A stretch of DNA of 64,000 nt from Pampus argenteus (Eukaryota > Chordata > Actinopteri > Scombriformes > Stromateidae). The position numbers and the translations under genes were made by a program. Where the stretch lies: contig CM072869.1 in NCBI GenBank assembly GCA_036937835.1, positions 4,913,501-4,977,500 on the forward strand. Reading direction: 5' to 3'. Under the pieces are notes generated by a model. It was given only the letters and a program-made list of their open reading frames with translations. It was not told where the DNA came from and made no database searches. This document shows, one piece after another, positions 48,660 to 60,690 of this stretch; within the stretch, counting starts at the first letter, position 1; each line of letters begins with the position of its first letter.

Positions 48660-50507
48660 ATGGCAGCCGGGGAAGCGACTGGGCACAGCTACCTGGTGGC
48701 TTGCTGGCAGCCCATTCTGATCCTGATGCTGGGCACTGTGCTGTCTGGCTCCACCACAGGCTGCCCATCTCGCTGCGAGTGCAACGTTCAAGAACGCTCT
48801 GTGATGTGCCACCGCAAGAAGCTCATGACAGTTCCTGAGGGTATTCCCGCAGAAACACAATTGCTGGACCTCAGCAAGAACCGCATTAGAACCATCAACC
48901 CAGACGAGTTTGCCAACTTCCCCAACCTCGAACACCTGGAGCTCAGTGAGAACACAATCTCCACTATTGAACCAGGGGCATTCAACAACCTTTATGGCTT
49001 GCGGACACTGGGGCTGCGTAGCAACAAGCTGAAGCTGATCCAGCTTGGTGTCTTCACAGGCCTGAGTAATCTCACACAGCTGGACATAAGTGAGAACAAG
49101 ATTGTCATCCTGTTGGACTATATGTTCCAGGATTTGTACAACCTCCGTTCTTTAGAGGTGGGTGATAATGACCTGGTTTTCATCTCCCACCGAGCGTTTC
49201 ATGGCCTAAGTAGCCTTGAGCACCTGAGTCTTGAGAAGTGCAACCTGTCCTCTGTGCCAACAGAGGCTTTTACTCACCTCCACAGTTTGATCACTCTCAG
49301 GCTGCGCCACCTCAATATCAATGTCATACGGGATTACTCCTTTAAACGTCTCTATCGGCTGAAGGTGTTGGAGATTGCCAATTGGCCATATCTGGATACG
49401 ATGACCCCTAATTGCTTGTATGGATTAAATCTCACTTCCCTGACCATTGCAAATGCTAACTTGACCACAATTCCTTATGTAGCCCTGCGGCACTTGGTTT
49501 ACTTGCGCTTTCTTAACCTTTCTTATAACCCTATTCATACCATTGAGGGGAATAAGCTCCATGATCTACTGCGTCTTCAGGAATTTCACCTGGTAGGAGG
49601 CAGACTGGCAATGATTGAGCCCTACTCTTTCCGCGGTCTAAACTACCTGAAGATTTTAAATGTGTCTGGGAACTCTCTTAGCACTTTAGAGGAGTCTGCT
49701 TTCCATTCAGTTGGCAACCTGGAAACTCTAGCCTTGTATGATAACCCCCTGGCCTGTGACTGTCGACTGTTATGGGTTTTCCGACGACGCTGGAGACTGA
49801 ACTTCAACAAGCAGCAACCCACCTGTGCCTCCCCCGAGTTTGTCCAAGGCAAAGAATTCAAAGATTTCCCAGATGTTCTGCAGCCTAACTATTTCACGTG
49901 TCGCAAGTCCAGGATTAGGGATCGCAAACCGCAGCAGAAATTTGTTGACGAAGGAGCCATTGTTCATTTTGCTTGCCAGGCAGATGGAGATCCAGCTCCA
50001 GTGATAATGTGGCTATCCCCACAGAAAAAGTTTATCACCACCAAGACAATCGGAAGGCTCTCCGTGTTGCCTGACGGTACTCTTGAGGTACGCTATGCCC
50101 AGATTCAAGACAATGGCACATATGTGTGTATAGCTAGTAATGCAGGTGGAAATGATACCTCTCTTGCTCACCTGCACATTCATAGCTACTCCCCTGACTG
50201 GCCACACCAGCCCAACAAAACATTTGCTTTCATCTCCAACCAGCCCACAGAAACTGGTGCCAATGGTACAAGAGCCAATGTCCCGTTCCCCTTTGACATA
50301 AAGACGCTGATCATTGCGACCACAATGGGTTTCATCTCTTTTCTCGGCGTCGTCTTGTTTTGCTTGGTGCTGCTCTTCCTTTGGAGCAGAGGCAAAGGTA
50401 ATACTAAGCACAACATCGAGATCGAATATGTGCCACGGAAATCGGACGCTGGCATGAGCAGCAGCACAGTGGACGCCCCTCGCAAGTTCAACATGAAGAT
50501 GATTTAA
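48660..50507 (+). CDS. lingo1: LINGO1: leucine-rich repeat and Ig domain Nogo receptor-interacting protein 1
   Basis: Single-pass membrane protein of neurons and glia. In mammals it partners the Nogo receptor with p75NTR or TROY, leading to RhoA activation, and restrains axon growth and oligodendrocyte maturation. The 615-aa product (human short form about 614) has: signal peptide about 11-34; LRRNT with Cys35, 39, 41 and 50; about 12 LRRs from 64 to 360; LRRCT with Cys366, 368, 389 and 414; an Ig I-set domain about 425-505 with Cys439, Trp451, Cys490 and the D-N-G-T-Y signature at 484-488; a membrane span about 551-575; and a 40-residue tail with the E-I-E-Y-V-P-R-K tyrosine motif (Tyr590) and the C-terminal K-F-N-M-K-M-I. 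Ten N-glycosylation sequons lie in the ectodomain. The ATG was chosen for its strong context (aagATGG) and its place 12 bases after the acceptor; the frame stays open upstream only through intron. No frameshift or lost key residue. Teleosts have lingo1a and lingo1b; I cannot tell which this is. Confidence 0.98.
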   Translation: MAAGEATGHSYLVACWQPILILMLGTVLSGSTTGCPSRCECNVQERSVMCHRKKLMTVPEGIPAETQLLDLSKNRIRTINPDEFANFPNLEHLELSENTISTIEPGAFNNLYGLRTLGLRSNKLKLIQLGVFTGLSNLTQLDISENKIVILLDYMFQDLYNLRSLEVGDNDLVFISHRAFHGLSSLEHLSLEKCNLSSVPTEAFTHLHSLITLRLRHLNINVIRDYSFKRLYRLKVLEIANWPYLDTMTPNCLYGLNLTSLTIANANLTTIPYVALRHLVYLRFLNLSYNPIHTIEGNKLHDLLRLQEFHLVGGRLAMIEPYSFRGLNYLKILNVSGNSLSTLEESAFHSVGNLETLALYDNPLACDCRLLWVFRRRWRLNFNKQQPTCASPEFVQGKEFKDFPDVLQPNYFTCRKSRIRDRKPQQKFVDEGAIVHFACQADGDPAPVIMWLSPQKKFITTKTIGRLSVLPDGTLEVRYAQIQDNGTYVCIASNAGGNDTSLAHLHIHSYSPDWPHQPNKTFAFISNQPTETGANGTRANVPFPFDIKTLIIATTMGFISFLGVVLFCLVLLFLWSRGKGNTKHNIEIEYVPRKSDAGMSSSTVDAPRKFNMKMI

Positions 50508-51666
50508 TGGAGCCGCGGAGTTGATTTAATTTTGAATTAAAAAAAATAAGACAAATGGAAAAGATGACATTCTCTTTCCTCTCATTCAAACCTGTGGATT
50601 CTGGTCTGTTAACATAGAGTAATGATTTTTTTCCCTGACTGAAGCACTAGAGAAGAGGGCAATTGTTGACTTTCAATAGTGAGAGGGAATAAGGGCACAC
50701 CCAGTGCTACAGGGTATTGGTGGTTTCTTCAAGGCCTGGCGGGGGGGCATTAATTGAGTCAGATTTGTCATAAGCAGTTCATATTCATGTGGATTTATAC
50801 TGGGAAAATATATCTGAAAAGAAAAAAAAAAACTTCAAAACAGCCAGAATGTGAGGGGCAAATCATATTTTGTCCATCGCTGTTTTTTGTCTGTATTTTT
50901 TTATTTTTTTTTATTTAGTGTTTGTTTTTTGTTTTTTATTTCCAAGGTTAGATGTCAAGTTATAAATGAGATTTGTATGGGTTGATGAGCACATTTATAC
51001 AACGCTGATGCATTACAAGTATGTCATTATTACAATACGTCAGTATTATAATTGTGAAGGCTTTGTACTACTTTTTTTTCCCACAGTGATGATTGTTCTG
51101 TAATTCATCAAGTGTATATCTATGTCACAATAATTGATAGATATTGTTAAAAGATTATGCCCCATAAATTAGCATAAATTCACGAGTATGGCAGAGTGAT
51201 ATTATTGGGAATACAAAACTGTAACTGATATACTATATCAAACGAATGATAATATAAAGCAGTGTACAACTTTTGTTACTGATACCAAGTCTCACTACTG
51301 CACTGTAAAAATAAGCCAAACGGTATGTAAGAATTATTAATTACTAAGACAAATATAACATTTAGTGTTGAATGGTAGCAGAACATCAAGTTGTGAAATG
51401 TGGCTCTTAATATATGATTTAGCATTGTTGACATATAGCCTTTTGAGCCCTGTATCGGTATCAGTCACTCATTCATATTTTTCAGACGTTGCGCATAATA
51501 CAAAAGGAAATGTGCGTTGTGTATATATGACGCTCTGATGCAGCATCTATCTTACGGTTCTGCTGTGAATTTAAATTTGCCATCTTGCTCATCCCTGACC
51601 ATTTAATTTGCATTCCCCAAAACTATTATGTAATGGTATTATTTTGTGCTCAACATGATTGTGAGG

Positions 51667-51672
51667 AATAAA
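51667..51672 (+). terminator. lingo1: Proximal polyadenylation signal
   Basis: AATAAA followed within about 20-50 bases by gttgtggtgctcacg and a long T-rich stretch, the usual GU/U-rich downstream element. Use would give a 3' UTR of about 1.18 kb. Confidence 0.55.
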
Positions 51673-52485
51673 AAGTTGTGGTGCTCACGTTTTTTTTTTT
51701 TTTTGTTTTTTTTTTATTGGATAAAATGTGCTCCTCAAGCTGTAGAATATTTCTTTGTCGGTTATTTTTTTCTTGATTGTTTAATGAAATCAATTATTTA
51801 TTTATGCTGATGCTCCCCCCCTCCCCCATTAAAGCCATGGATATATTACCTTCCAGGATCAATTACAGGTTTGCTTCCCCAGAAATGTGCAGTGTTGATC
51901 AGGGGATAAAGGACTTGCATATTATGCTCCCAGTTGGTCCTGCATATAAAACATGAGGTTACAGCCTTACCTTTCAAGTACACACTGTGGACAGCTGGGC
52001 TTTGCAAACGTGTGTGTGAGGATAAAGGCTAAGTTATTTATGATGGATGACATTACAGACAACGACTCAGTAATGGGCTGGAAGTATGGACTGAATATGC
52101 AGATGGTTGGAGTGACACAGATGGTTTCACCCATGGAGCAATCTGAAGCAGCTTTGGTGTAATCCGTTTTGCATAAAGGATAAAAAAAAAAGGAAAAAAA
52201 AAGAAAAAAAAACACTGGATATGGCTCATGGTTTTCCCTCCTGCTGATTATGAATGCTCTCTTCGTTCAAAGTGTGGCTACTGTACCTAGCCTTTTTTTT
52301 TCTTTTTTGGTCCTGAGTGATCTCGGGATTCTGTTTTTTTGTTTTTGTTTGTTATTCCTTTTTTTTTTTTGTATTTTGACCCTGGACTATATTGACCATG
52401 TAGTCCAAGCCAACTTTTTACAAAAAAAAAATATATATAATAAAAAAAAGAAATCTATGGAAAATACATTCAAATTGTTCTGTGC

Positions 52486-52491
52486 AATAAA
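52486..52491 (+). terminator. lingo1: Distal polyadenylation signal
   Basis: AATAAA in the context tgtgcaataaagg, followed by a T run 15-25 bases downstream. Use would give a 3' UTR of about 2.0 kb. An ATTAAA at about 52567 is a further alternative. Confidence 0.55.
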
Positions 52492-52984
52492 GGTAATATG
52501 CAGATTTTTTTTTTTTAATTAACACAATTTTGTTGATGTTGAATTGTTGAGAATATGGTATGTTGTATTAAACAATCTATGGACTTTTTAAAAAAAACAA
52601 CACATTATGGTCCTATCTTGATTCTGAATCATTAACAGCTTGTAGCACACAGGCCTTTTTTTACACCTTAAAGTCTTTGCAATTATGTGAACGCAAGAAC
52701 TTTACACAATTGCCATTATCACTAATGTGGGCTACGTGTCCCTATACTTGAGTGATTGGTTTGTAGACAGGCGTCTGACATTGGTGTGTTATCAATGGTA
52801 GCTTTCTATTGATCTCCCGTCCTCTCATATTTTCTCTCTGAGTGTGTCAACTTTTTTTTGCCAGTTGAACTTTTTGTAACATCGGTGGATCATATTTTGA
52901 TAAAAAACTTGACCTTCTCCTCTCCACATGTGCTACCGTGGCTCATTTGCCTTTTTTCCTATTATTGTTCCTATAATTGGGCCG

Positions 52985-53200
52985 AAAGTCTGAACCATCC
53001 AAAACATGTTTTCACACTAGAAATGAACTGAAACATGGTTCAGTTTGAGCCAAACCAAGACCACCTCTTTTCATCAGACCGAGGTTCAGCTGTTTGGTCT
53101 GGACTGTCGTCCGGAGAGGTTTCACACTTCTAATTTCGTAGTTTTGGTAAAATTGTAATTTGGCCTGTTGCACCAGCTGTGTGCAGGTTCTCCACATTAA
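52985..53200. repeat. Possible diverged DNA-transposon relic
   Basis: Contains paired motifs reading ttttcacactag near 53010 and tttcacacttc near 53121, with repeated gaac/gttc words (gaaccatcc, catggttcagttt, gaggttcagctg) between, a pattern I associate with fish MITEs. No clean inverted termini or target duplication could be fixed, so the family is unassigned. Confidence 0.3.
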
Positions 53201-56114
53201 GCAATCCACTAAAACTAGCTGGTTTAATCCTAAAGCTCTGTCGATGTTTAGTTGCACCATGGAGACATAATGTACATCTTAGCTACACTGTCGTAAAGTC
53301 CACGCTAACCAGAAAAAATGATGTGGCCAATCGCTATTCTTGACAGAGTGAAAACAGTCTGGTTGTTATGATACTCTGAGGGCCTTGTTTCTGTCTGTCA
53401 TGTTGCAAGTCTGCTGTCAGCAGGTCAGTAATCCCATATATCTCTGCTCACCGAAATCCAACATGCAAGCATAAATCAAAGTCATCATAAATGTCTGAGG
53501 GGTGTCGTCTATCACCGAGAACCCGATGCCGATGCAAAACAGCTGGTATAATTCGCTTCTCCTCATCCTCTAATTTATCCCACCTTCCGGGTGGAAGATT
53601 TAAGTTGTCGCTTATGCCTATGTTGGAACTATTTCAGCCGGTACGATCCTTTAAAAATGTTTAAAAATAATGTTATGTATATATTATATACTGCTGACAC
53701 AACCCACAGCTGTACTCTGTCTGTAGTCCAACAATGTAAGTTTACACCAATGACACAATCATCATTTTATGAGGTGCTGAGATTTCTGCCAGAGAAAACT
53801 TTACTTCACCATCATTCATTTAAGTTGCAGGCCACTGTTGATACACATTGATAAAACTGAAATATACCATAATAGCCCTTTAATATTTTGCTACCCAAGT
53901 TTAACATTTCTGTGTTGTTTTTTTTCTATATGAAAGACTAAATGAGCAACTTGATGTTGCATTTCTTTAATCGAATGCCTCATTAAATGATGAGACTGTA
54001 AGGTAATTTAACATCCTGTGTTTCAGCACTAATTGCGTGTTTACAGGGGAATTGGTAGTTCAGTAGTCTGGAATCTCAACATTAATTAACCACCATTAGC
54101 AAAGGATCATAGACATTGTCGTATGTATAGGGAATATTGCTAATTTGCACTGCACATTTGTAATCTTAAAAAAAAAGAAGAAAAAAAAGACAATGTTTAA
54201 GAAATTGGTTTGGTGAACTTTAAAATGAAAAAAAAAAAAAAGCAGCTGATTTACATTGAATAACAGTTTTATTCTGGGATGTCTTTTAGCAAAATTAGCA
54301 AATGAGGTTACCCTTTGAAGGTTATGGGAAATGACCAGGGATACGACTAGGACAGCCTAGTTTCATAAAACATGGTGCTGCTCTGCATTAAGTTTGGATC
54401 TCTGTCCCATTCCTTTTTATTCCACATCCTTGCTGCCTTGGTTAGGACTCTATGGGGACTTTTGACGTTCTTTTTTTTTCCCTCCTCAAAGCTGTATCAA
54501 AGCATGCTCATTTATCTTCTGACTTGAAAACAGACAGGCAGAATGGAAAAGAAGCAAAGCTATTCTTGAGGCCTCTGAGCCCCGGGGAGTAATGGAGACA
54601 TCCATTGTTTTCATTCCTTTAGATATTAGCTGTGTGCTTAAAATTCTAGGTCAGGAACAGGCTGATGGATTCTGACACTGTGTGACAAGTTGCCTTTTTT
54701 TTTTTTGCAACCGAGCCTGAAAATACAAACACACCTCTGGGTGTTCCTTGCACTTCATCCAAATCCATGTGCTTAACGACATCTGGGAAACGCTGCGCGC
54801 AAGCAAACAAAAGTGTGAATTTGCTGCGATTGTGCCTCCATCGCACAATACATGAAATCAAGTCATATGAGCACGTACAGTGTACATATAAGTGTAACAT
54901 CATCCATATATCATATATAATATAGTGTATACTGTATTATAAACCGTTTATTCATAGTTATATACTGCTCAATAAATTGTGTTTGGATAAAATAAGGGGT
55001 AGGCATTACTTTTCTCTATCCTGGAAACATTAGCTTAGTATATTACTTTTATTTCTTGGGAAGCTCTTAGTTCAAGTGCCCATACTAATGAAAATCAATC
55101 TGAAAACCTGTTTGTAGAGGGTAAATGGGCTAAAACGTTATCAATTACTTCCCTGTTAGTCACTGCTTTACTAATAGAGGGTTCACTGGAAAGAGCAACC
55201 AGTACATTTAACATACATGTAGAAACTTATAAACATTACAGCGTTAACATCGATTGTTAGACAGACATGCTGCTTCGCGTCCTTTAGTTGAGTGCTAAAG
55301 ATCTAGCCCTGTTTCTAATTAGAAACCCCTTTCCAATACAATGTATGTATGATATATCATACGTGTGCTTTAATATGTAATATTCTAATCATTGGAATAC
55401 CTGTCATGCTAATGTCATAACGCAGCGTGAAGATGTAATGTGATGAATTCATCTCAGAAGGATAGAAGTGATCGCGCTAAACTCGTGACTGGTGCGCTTG
55501 TTTACTGCTTCACTGTTGTAAAACGCCATCTGGCTGCATAGCTCATTTTCACGCATCATTAGGGCGAAACGGGATATATGCAGCAACAACAATTTTCAAA
55601 AAAACAAAAACAACAACAAACAAACATGATGTTAACTCAGATTTTGAAAGCAACAATTTCCCAGAAAGTCACACATGACAGCCTTATTTTTTCCTTTTAA
55701 CTTATAATTTTATATATTTATTTATATGGAATATGACTTCTTGATTGGCACAACATGTATCACAGGACTTGTAGCATATTAAAATAATTGTGTTTCATTT
55801 AGATCCACGTTCGCCCTTTTTGTCTTATTTTTTTCAAAGGTGCCATGTACAGTGTTTGAACGCTTAAGTTGAACAGATTTTGTTGGGTTCTTTTCATACT
55901 GATTATATAATTTGCTTTTGCAGTCATATCGAGCTAAGTACTTCATGTACTACATGGCAAAAAATAAATAAATAAATAAAATAAAGGAAGGAGAGGGGGG
56001 GATTAAGTAAATAGATTTAAAAATGTCAGATGTTCTCAGACTGACTGTCGACGGATGTACACAGGCTTATGTGCAAAAATGTTTTATAACGTTCACTCGA
56101 AAAAATACAATTTT

Positions 56115-56118
<4 letters not shown>

Positions 56119-56164
<46 letters not shown>
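56119..56164. repeat. (TA)n microsatellite
   Basis: 46-base alternating TA array. Confidence 0.95.
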
Positions 56165-56169
<5 letters not shown>

Positions 56170-57539
56170 ACCTGTCTCCTCTTGTTTCAGTGAAAGTCAA
56201 AATCAATGCAGCAACATCCTTTGTTCAGAACTGAGCAGAGCAATGCGTTGACTTAATACCCCTTTACATGACTGTTGGGGAAACTGGACATGACAGTTTA
56301 TTTTGTTACAGACTCCCATTGACTGAATGATAAGGTTAAGAGTTAAGCTACCATACACGCCAGCACCAGGGCTGCTCTATCTTATTGATAGCTGGAACTG
56401 CTTGACTGATAAACGGCCAAATCACATATAAACTTGTCCTGCGCGTCGGCCGTAGTACATTTATTAGACGATTCCCGGGTGGAAGTGACCTTCTGTGTAG
56501 TACACTGACCTGCACTGGCACAGCAGATACTAGGTTTCAGCAGTTAACTAAAGAATACAAAATAAAAGAAAACAAAATAAGATTATCAGTCTTGCAGGTC
56601 ATGGTATTGCCGAACAGAAGAAGCCTTGTGGATGAGGTTGCCCTTCTGGATGTGTAAACATGAATTCCCTGCAACTAGAAAACATTATGTATCAAATGTA
56701 ACGTACAGCAGGCAAACTTGCTCTTGAATGATTAGCTTCAGTATTTGATAACTGTTGTGTTGTGCCTGTTTATTTTCTACACCTGTATGCAAACATAGTG
56801 TAAAAAACAAAACAAAAAAACAATTATAAACTACTGTAGTGGGTCATTTCCCAAGTCAATATGCATAATTTCACTACTAAAATAAAAAAAACTCCTCATA
56901 CATTTTCTTAAAATATCTACAGTAATTACCATATGGTTTGTGTGAAAGATGTTTTCCCGGTGGTGAGTTTTCTACTTATATTCATGACATAATATTCAGA
57001 ATATTCATATTTATTTAATATGCTTTAAGTTGAACAGTGGGTGAGACTTTGATCCTTCTGAGTTCAGGGGGTTTATGTCTGGTGTGGCTCCCATGAGGGG
57101 ACTTAGCTGTTGCTTTGATGTTGAGCAGACAGTTCTGCATAGTCAATAAACACCTCCCCGAGCCCCGCTGCTGAAAAAAACAACAACAAAAAAAAGCAAA
57201 CCTGACTTCCTCCTTTTACTCACTTTTGACTGCTTGAATATTGTTTGAATGTCTTGGCCAGCCAATGGGTATCAAGCATGCACCAGGATGGCATCCAAAA
57301 AGGCTGATCTGTCGAGGCACTTTTTTTTTTTTTCTATATTTTTTTTTTTGGCTGGGCCATGTGCCACAGCCCACGTCTCTGTAGGAGACTCAATCTACCC
57401 TCTTTATTTATTTAACAACCCCATGAAAGAGTCATGAGTTCCCAATTTGAAAAATGCGACAGCCAAAAGACTGCATCTGTCTGCCATTAAAGCCATCTTT
57501 CTGGCAGCTTGCTAAAACAGACTCACTGCTGGCAAACAT

Positions 57540-57960
57540 CTATACTGAACCTATAATCTGCTCTCACTTTAGGGGACAGCAGACTGTTCAGACAGATGTA
57601 TGACCAAGGTGATGTGGGTAATTATTATCACGTTAAATAGGTGAGGAGGTAAGGGGCCCAATCCATCCTATAATTCTGTTCTATTTCCCAATTCCCTCGC
57701 ACAAGGCCTGAATATGCCACTATGAAATAATTGAGAGCTCAGTTGTTGTTGTTTCACCTTGAAGTGGCTAACCGGCCTCCAAATAATTTGGCTCCTGCCT
57801 ACTTGCCTCAAGGACAGTGGGCTGCTGAAATGTGATGGGGCAGCAGAGGCAGGTGCCATTGCGAGATAGATGATGTGATCTGATGAAAGCAGCACAGCCA
57901 GGCTGCTGCGCCCATTTGTCAGCATTGTTTCGAGATATCTGCAGGTGAGTATGGCTTTCA
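57540..57960. other. Candidate conserved non-coding block downstream of lingo1
   Basis: About 420 repeat-free bases with balanced composition and gtaattattatcacg / aaataattgag type cores. At its right end atctgcag/gtgagtatgg (57942/57943) matches a splice donor. This could be a non-coding element or part of an unrelated exon, but no coding frame supports the latter. Confidence 0.25.
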
Positions 57961-58114
57961 TTTTTCATTATTTTCTCCATCTGACTTCTAATATTATATT
58001 TTTTGTCTGTCTGGATATTTTTCCAGAAAGCCTACCATCATGTTGTCTCAGTAAAATTTGTAAACATACATAGATTTGTTATAAGCTCAGGTTTTTGTTA
58101 TTATTATTTTTTGT

Positions 58115-58185
58115 AGAACTGATAGGAATTCACTTATATAGTGCTTAACAGACAAAGCACTTTCCAATTTTGCCTCTCATTCACC

Positions 58186-58222
<37 letters not shown>

Positions 58223-58310
58223 ATACATCAATGGGAGCATATTTGCTGTGAAATTTGGGTTTCAATCCTGTAATTAAGGCTGCTGCACACAGCGATGAAC
58301 CACTGTGTGT
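58115..58310 (+). repeat. Fish dispersed repeat fragment with embedded CA array
   Basis: The order 'cacttatatagtgctt ... aaagcactttccaa ... cctctcattcacccattcacac' then a CA array, then 'tcatacatcaatgg', is the familiar layout of an abundant fish interspersed repeat whose genomic copies usually contain such a CA run. The tail resembles the fragment at 1838-1905. The clade is not assigned with certainty. Confidence 0.6.
58190..58220. repeat. (CA)n microsatellite inside dispersed repeat
   Basis: About 15 CA units. Its position within the repeat suggests it was inherited with the element and then expanded. Confidence 0.93.
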
Positions 58311-60602
58311 GGTGCTGCAAAAGTGGGTCATTAATGCAGCGATACGTTTAGTGGAGGCCGCCTGACATGCATGAGCATTTTCATGAATATCAGATGTTGC
58401 ACAGACATAAATATCACTTCCTGTGTCCGCTATACGACGCTAGAGAACAACTTAACAACTTTATGTCATGTTGCTGTATGTTGTACATAAGTGAGACCCG
58501 AGTAGAGCACCCTGTGACTTATAAACTGATTTTTTTTTCCACATGCAAATATGTGTATAAACCAGAGATAATCCTAGTAGTATAAAATAGGATAGTTTGG
58601 CCATGAAGTCCACCTGACATATATATTTAAAACAGCTAATACCATTCCCATGTATAATGGAAATTGTATTAAGTTTCCCAGTCAACCCATTTTTCTTATA
58701 GCAGTATCTGAAGCTATATAATTCCCAGGCCTCAATCGTATTGGTTTAGTCTATTTAGCAGCTAATTGATCAATTGAAGTTATTGACTGACTCGCACGTT
58801 CCCTAACTAGTGTTCCCAGGTGTGTTACAGTCCCAGAGTAGACAGAAAGAGCTATAATCAACTCAAAGATTGTCATGGAGATGTTTGAGTGTCTTGGCCT
58901 TTACTCACGGCTCAATGGAGATCCATTGGTCCTGAGGGGGAGGGGGTGGGGCTCCTGCTCAGGTGATTTCCCCCCTAACCTGAAACTATTCTACATGTTT
59001 GTTTAGACTTGAGACCTGTTTCTGCAGTCTTTATAAGTGTCCACGTTTAAAACAGATTTTTGAGAAAATACTACATATATGCAATTTATACAGTAATAAT
59101 ATTTATTAGGTTAATTAGACTATGAATAACTGTATAAATATATATACACACAACGATTACTCGTATTTCAGCAATACATAATTCTCATAACACAGCTGTG
59201 CCTGATCAAACGCACATCTTCCAAAAATCGAGTGCATTCAGACATTAATTCAAAATAATGATGGGCTATATTAAGAATCATCATTATGATCAACTGTGCG
59301 TCTGCACTGTGTGTTAGAAGTGCACCATGACTATTATATGTGCTAACAGCAATTTCCAGAGGCAGCCATTCATTTTCCTCACAGGTAATAACTGTATGAC
59401 AGGGTAACTTCAACAGATCAATGGCTATCTTAAAGTTCCAATAGATGGATGCTCAGACAGACTTAATAATACAAAAGGGACTATAATCAATTCAGTTGTT
59501 CCCTGAGACCCAAATCCCTTGGAGTAAAATAGTGCGGATGTCAGAAAACCAGTTGAATGCATCAGCAATGACTTTTTCTTTTGCAAATCCCCGGGGATGA
59601 GCAATATAACAATGGCAAAGCGCCGAATAGCTGTAGATATATTACAAATCTAAGCTGTTTTGGCTTTTTCAACGGTCTTACTGTGGAAGCCCACAGAGGA
59701 ATTTTCCCTCATTCAGTGGGACCGAATTGCCCAGCTTTGCTCAGCTTTCAATTATTTAAAAAGGAGTCACAAGGAGAAAGATGAGGGTGAGAAAAATCCC
59801 GTTTCTCTCACATTACACCGCAGAGGAGAGCCCTTGAGATGCCTCGGTTGTCTTACAAAATAATACAGACTACTCTGAAATGCTTTTGTTTTCTTTTTTC
59901 TTTATTTTTTCTGACTTTCAATCATTTCGTGACTGTGGAAATACATTTTTATTGTATCAAAACCACATGAGCGCCAAGGCTCACGTATCTCTCTCAAGGT
60001 GGATTCATTATCAAAAAGCCAGACGGTATGCTGAGCTTTAGTATTATACAAATGAACCAAAGGACGTCATGATTTTTTTGTTATTACTTTGGTATGAGCT
60101 GCAAAAAACAAGAATCACAATTTCGTAATTATTACTAAGAGATGGCCAGCATGCATCCGGCACCAACCATCTTTTATCCGTAAATGTAAATGACTAAAAC
60201 ACACAGTGGGTTATTAAAAAAAACAGATGATATACTACAATATCAGGGCAACCCAGAGAAAAGTTGGTTCCACTAAATAGGCCGAAATAAGTAAAGTTAA
60301 AAAATCTCAAGGCGGTTAAATAGCTTGTTTATATGGTTTAGAGTGCTTTATCATTTTTAGCAGAAATGAGAAGCTAAAAAACAAACAAAAAACAAAAAAA
60401 AACAATCCATCTGTAATTTTTCATCACTGTGTAGGATCTTAAACACCACCAATATTGTGGTTCATAATTGTAATGTGTAGTTTCTTGGTGTTTGTACACA
60501 CTGTATTAATTGTATTAATACTATGCAAATGTGAACAATTAACTACATTCTCTGTGTCATATCCTAAATTAAAAGAACAATTGAGTGTTAAGAAAAGCAA
60601 AC

Positions 60603-60604
60603 AA

Positions 60605-60687
<83 letters not shown>

Positions 60688-60690
60688 ATA
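60603..60690. repeat. (AAAT)n microsatellite, 22 units
   Basis: 88 bases of perfect AATA repeats, the longest perfect simple repeat in the window. A short related AAAT run follows at about 60777-60791. Confidence 0.97.

Larger units (their letters stand above)
50508..52510 (+). other. lingo1: lingo1 3' untranslated region
   Basis: AT-rich, repeat-light sequence after the stop codon, with long T runs (50887-50940, 51690-51720, 52291-52372). A Pumilio-type TGTATATA lies at 51520-51527. Two plausible polyadenylation signals are listed separately. The end is an estimate from the distal signal. Short open frames within are not genes. Confidence 0.7.
52600..57530. other. Gene-free DNA downstream of lingo1
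   Basis: No gene supported. It holds AAAT near 55960-55983, a TA array at 56119-56164, many A runs, and a possible diverged repeat at 52985-53200 (listed separately). Confidence 0.5.
57961..60600. other. Gene-free DNA downstream of lingo1
   Basis: No gene supported. It contains the dispersed repeat and CA array at 58.1-58.3 kb and short A/T runs; otherwise nothing recognisable. Confidence 0.5.

Noticed and set aside
50013..50411. 132-codon minus-strand frame opposite lingo1
   Set aside because: Shadow of the lingo1 coding strand; antisense frames of conserved genes are often open by codon bias.
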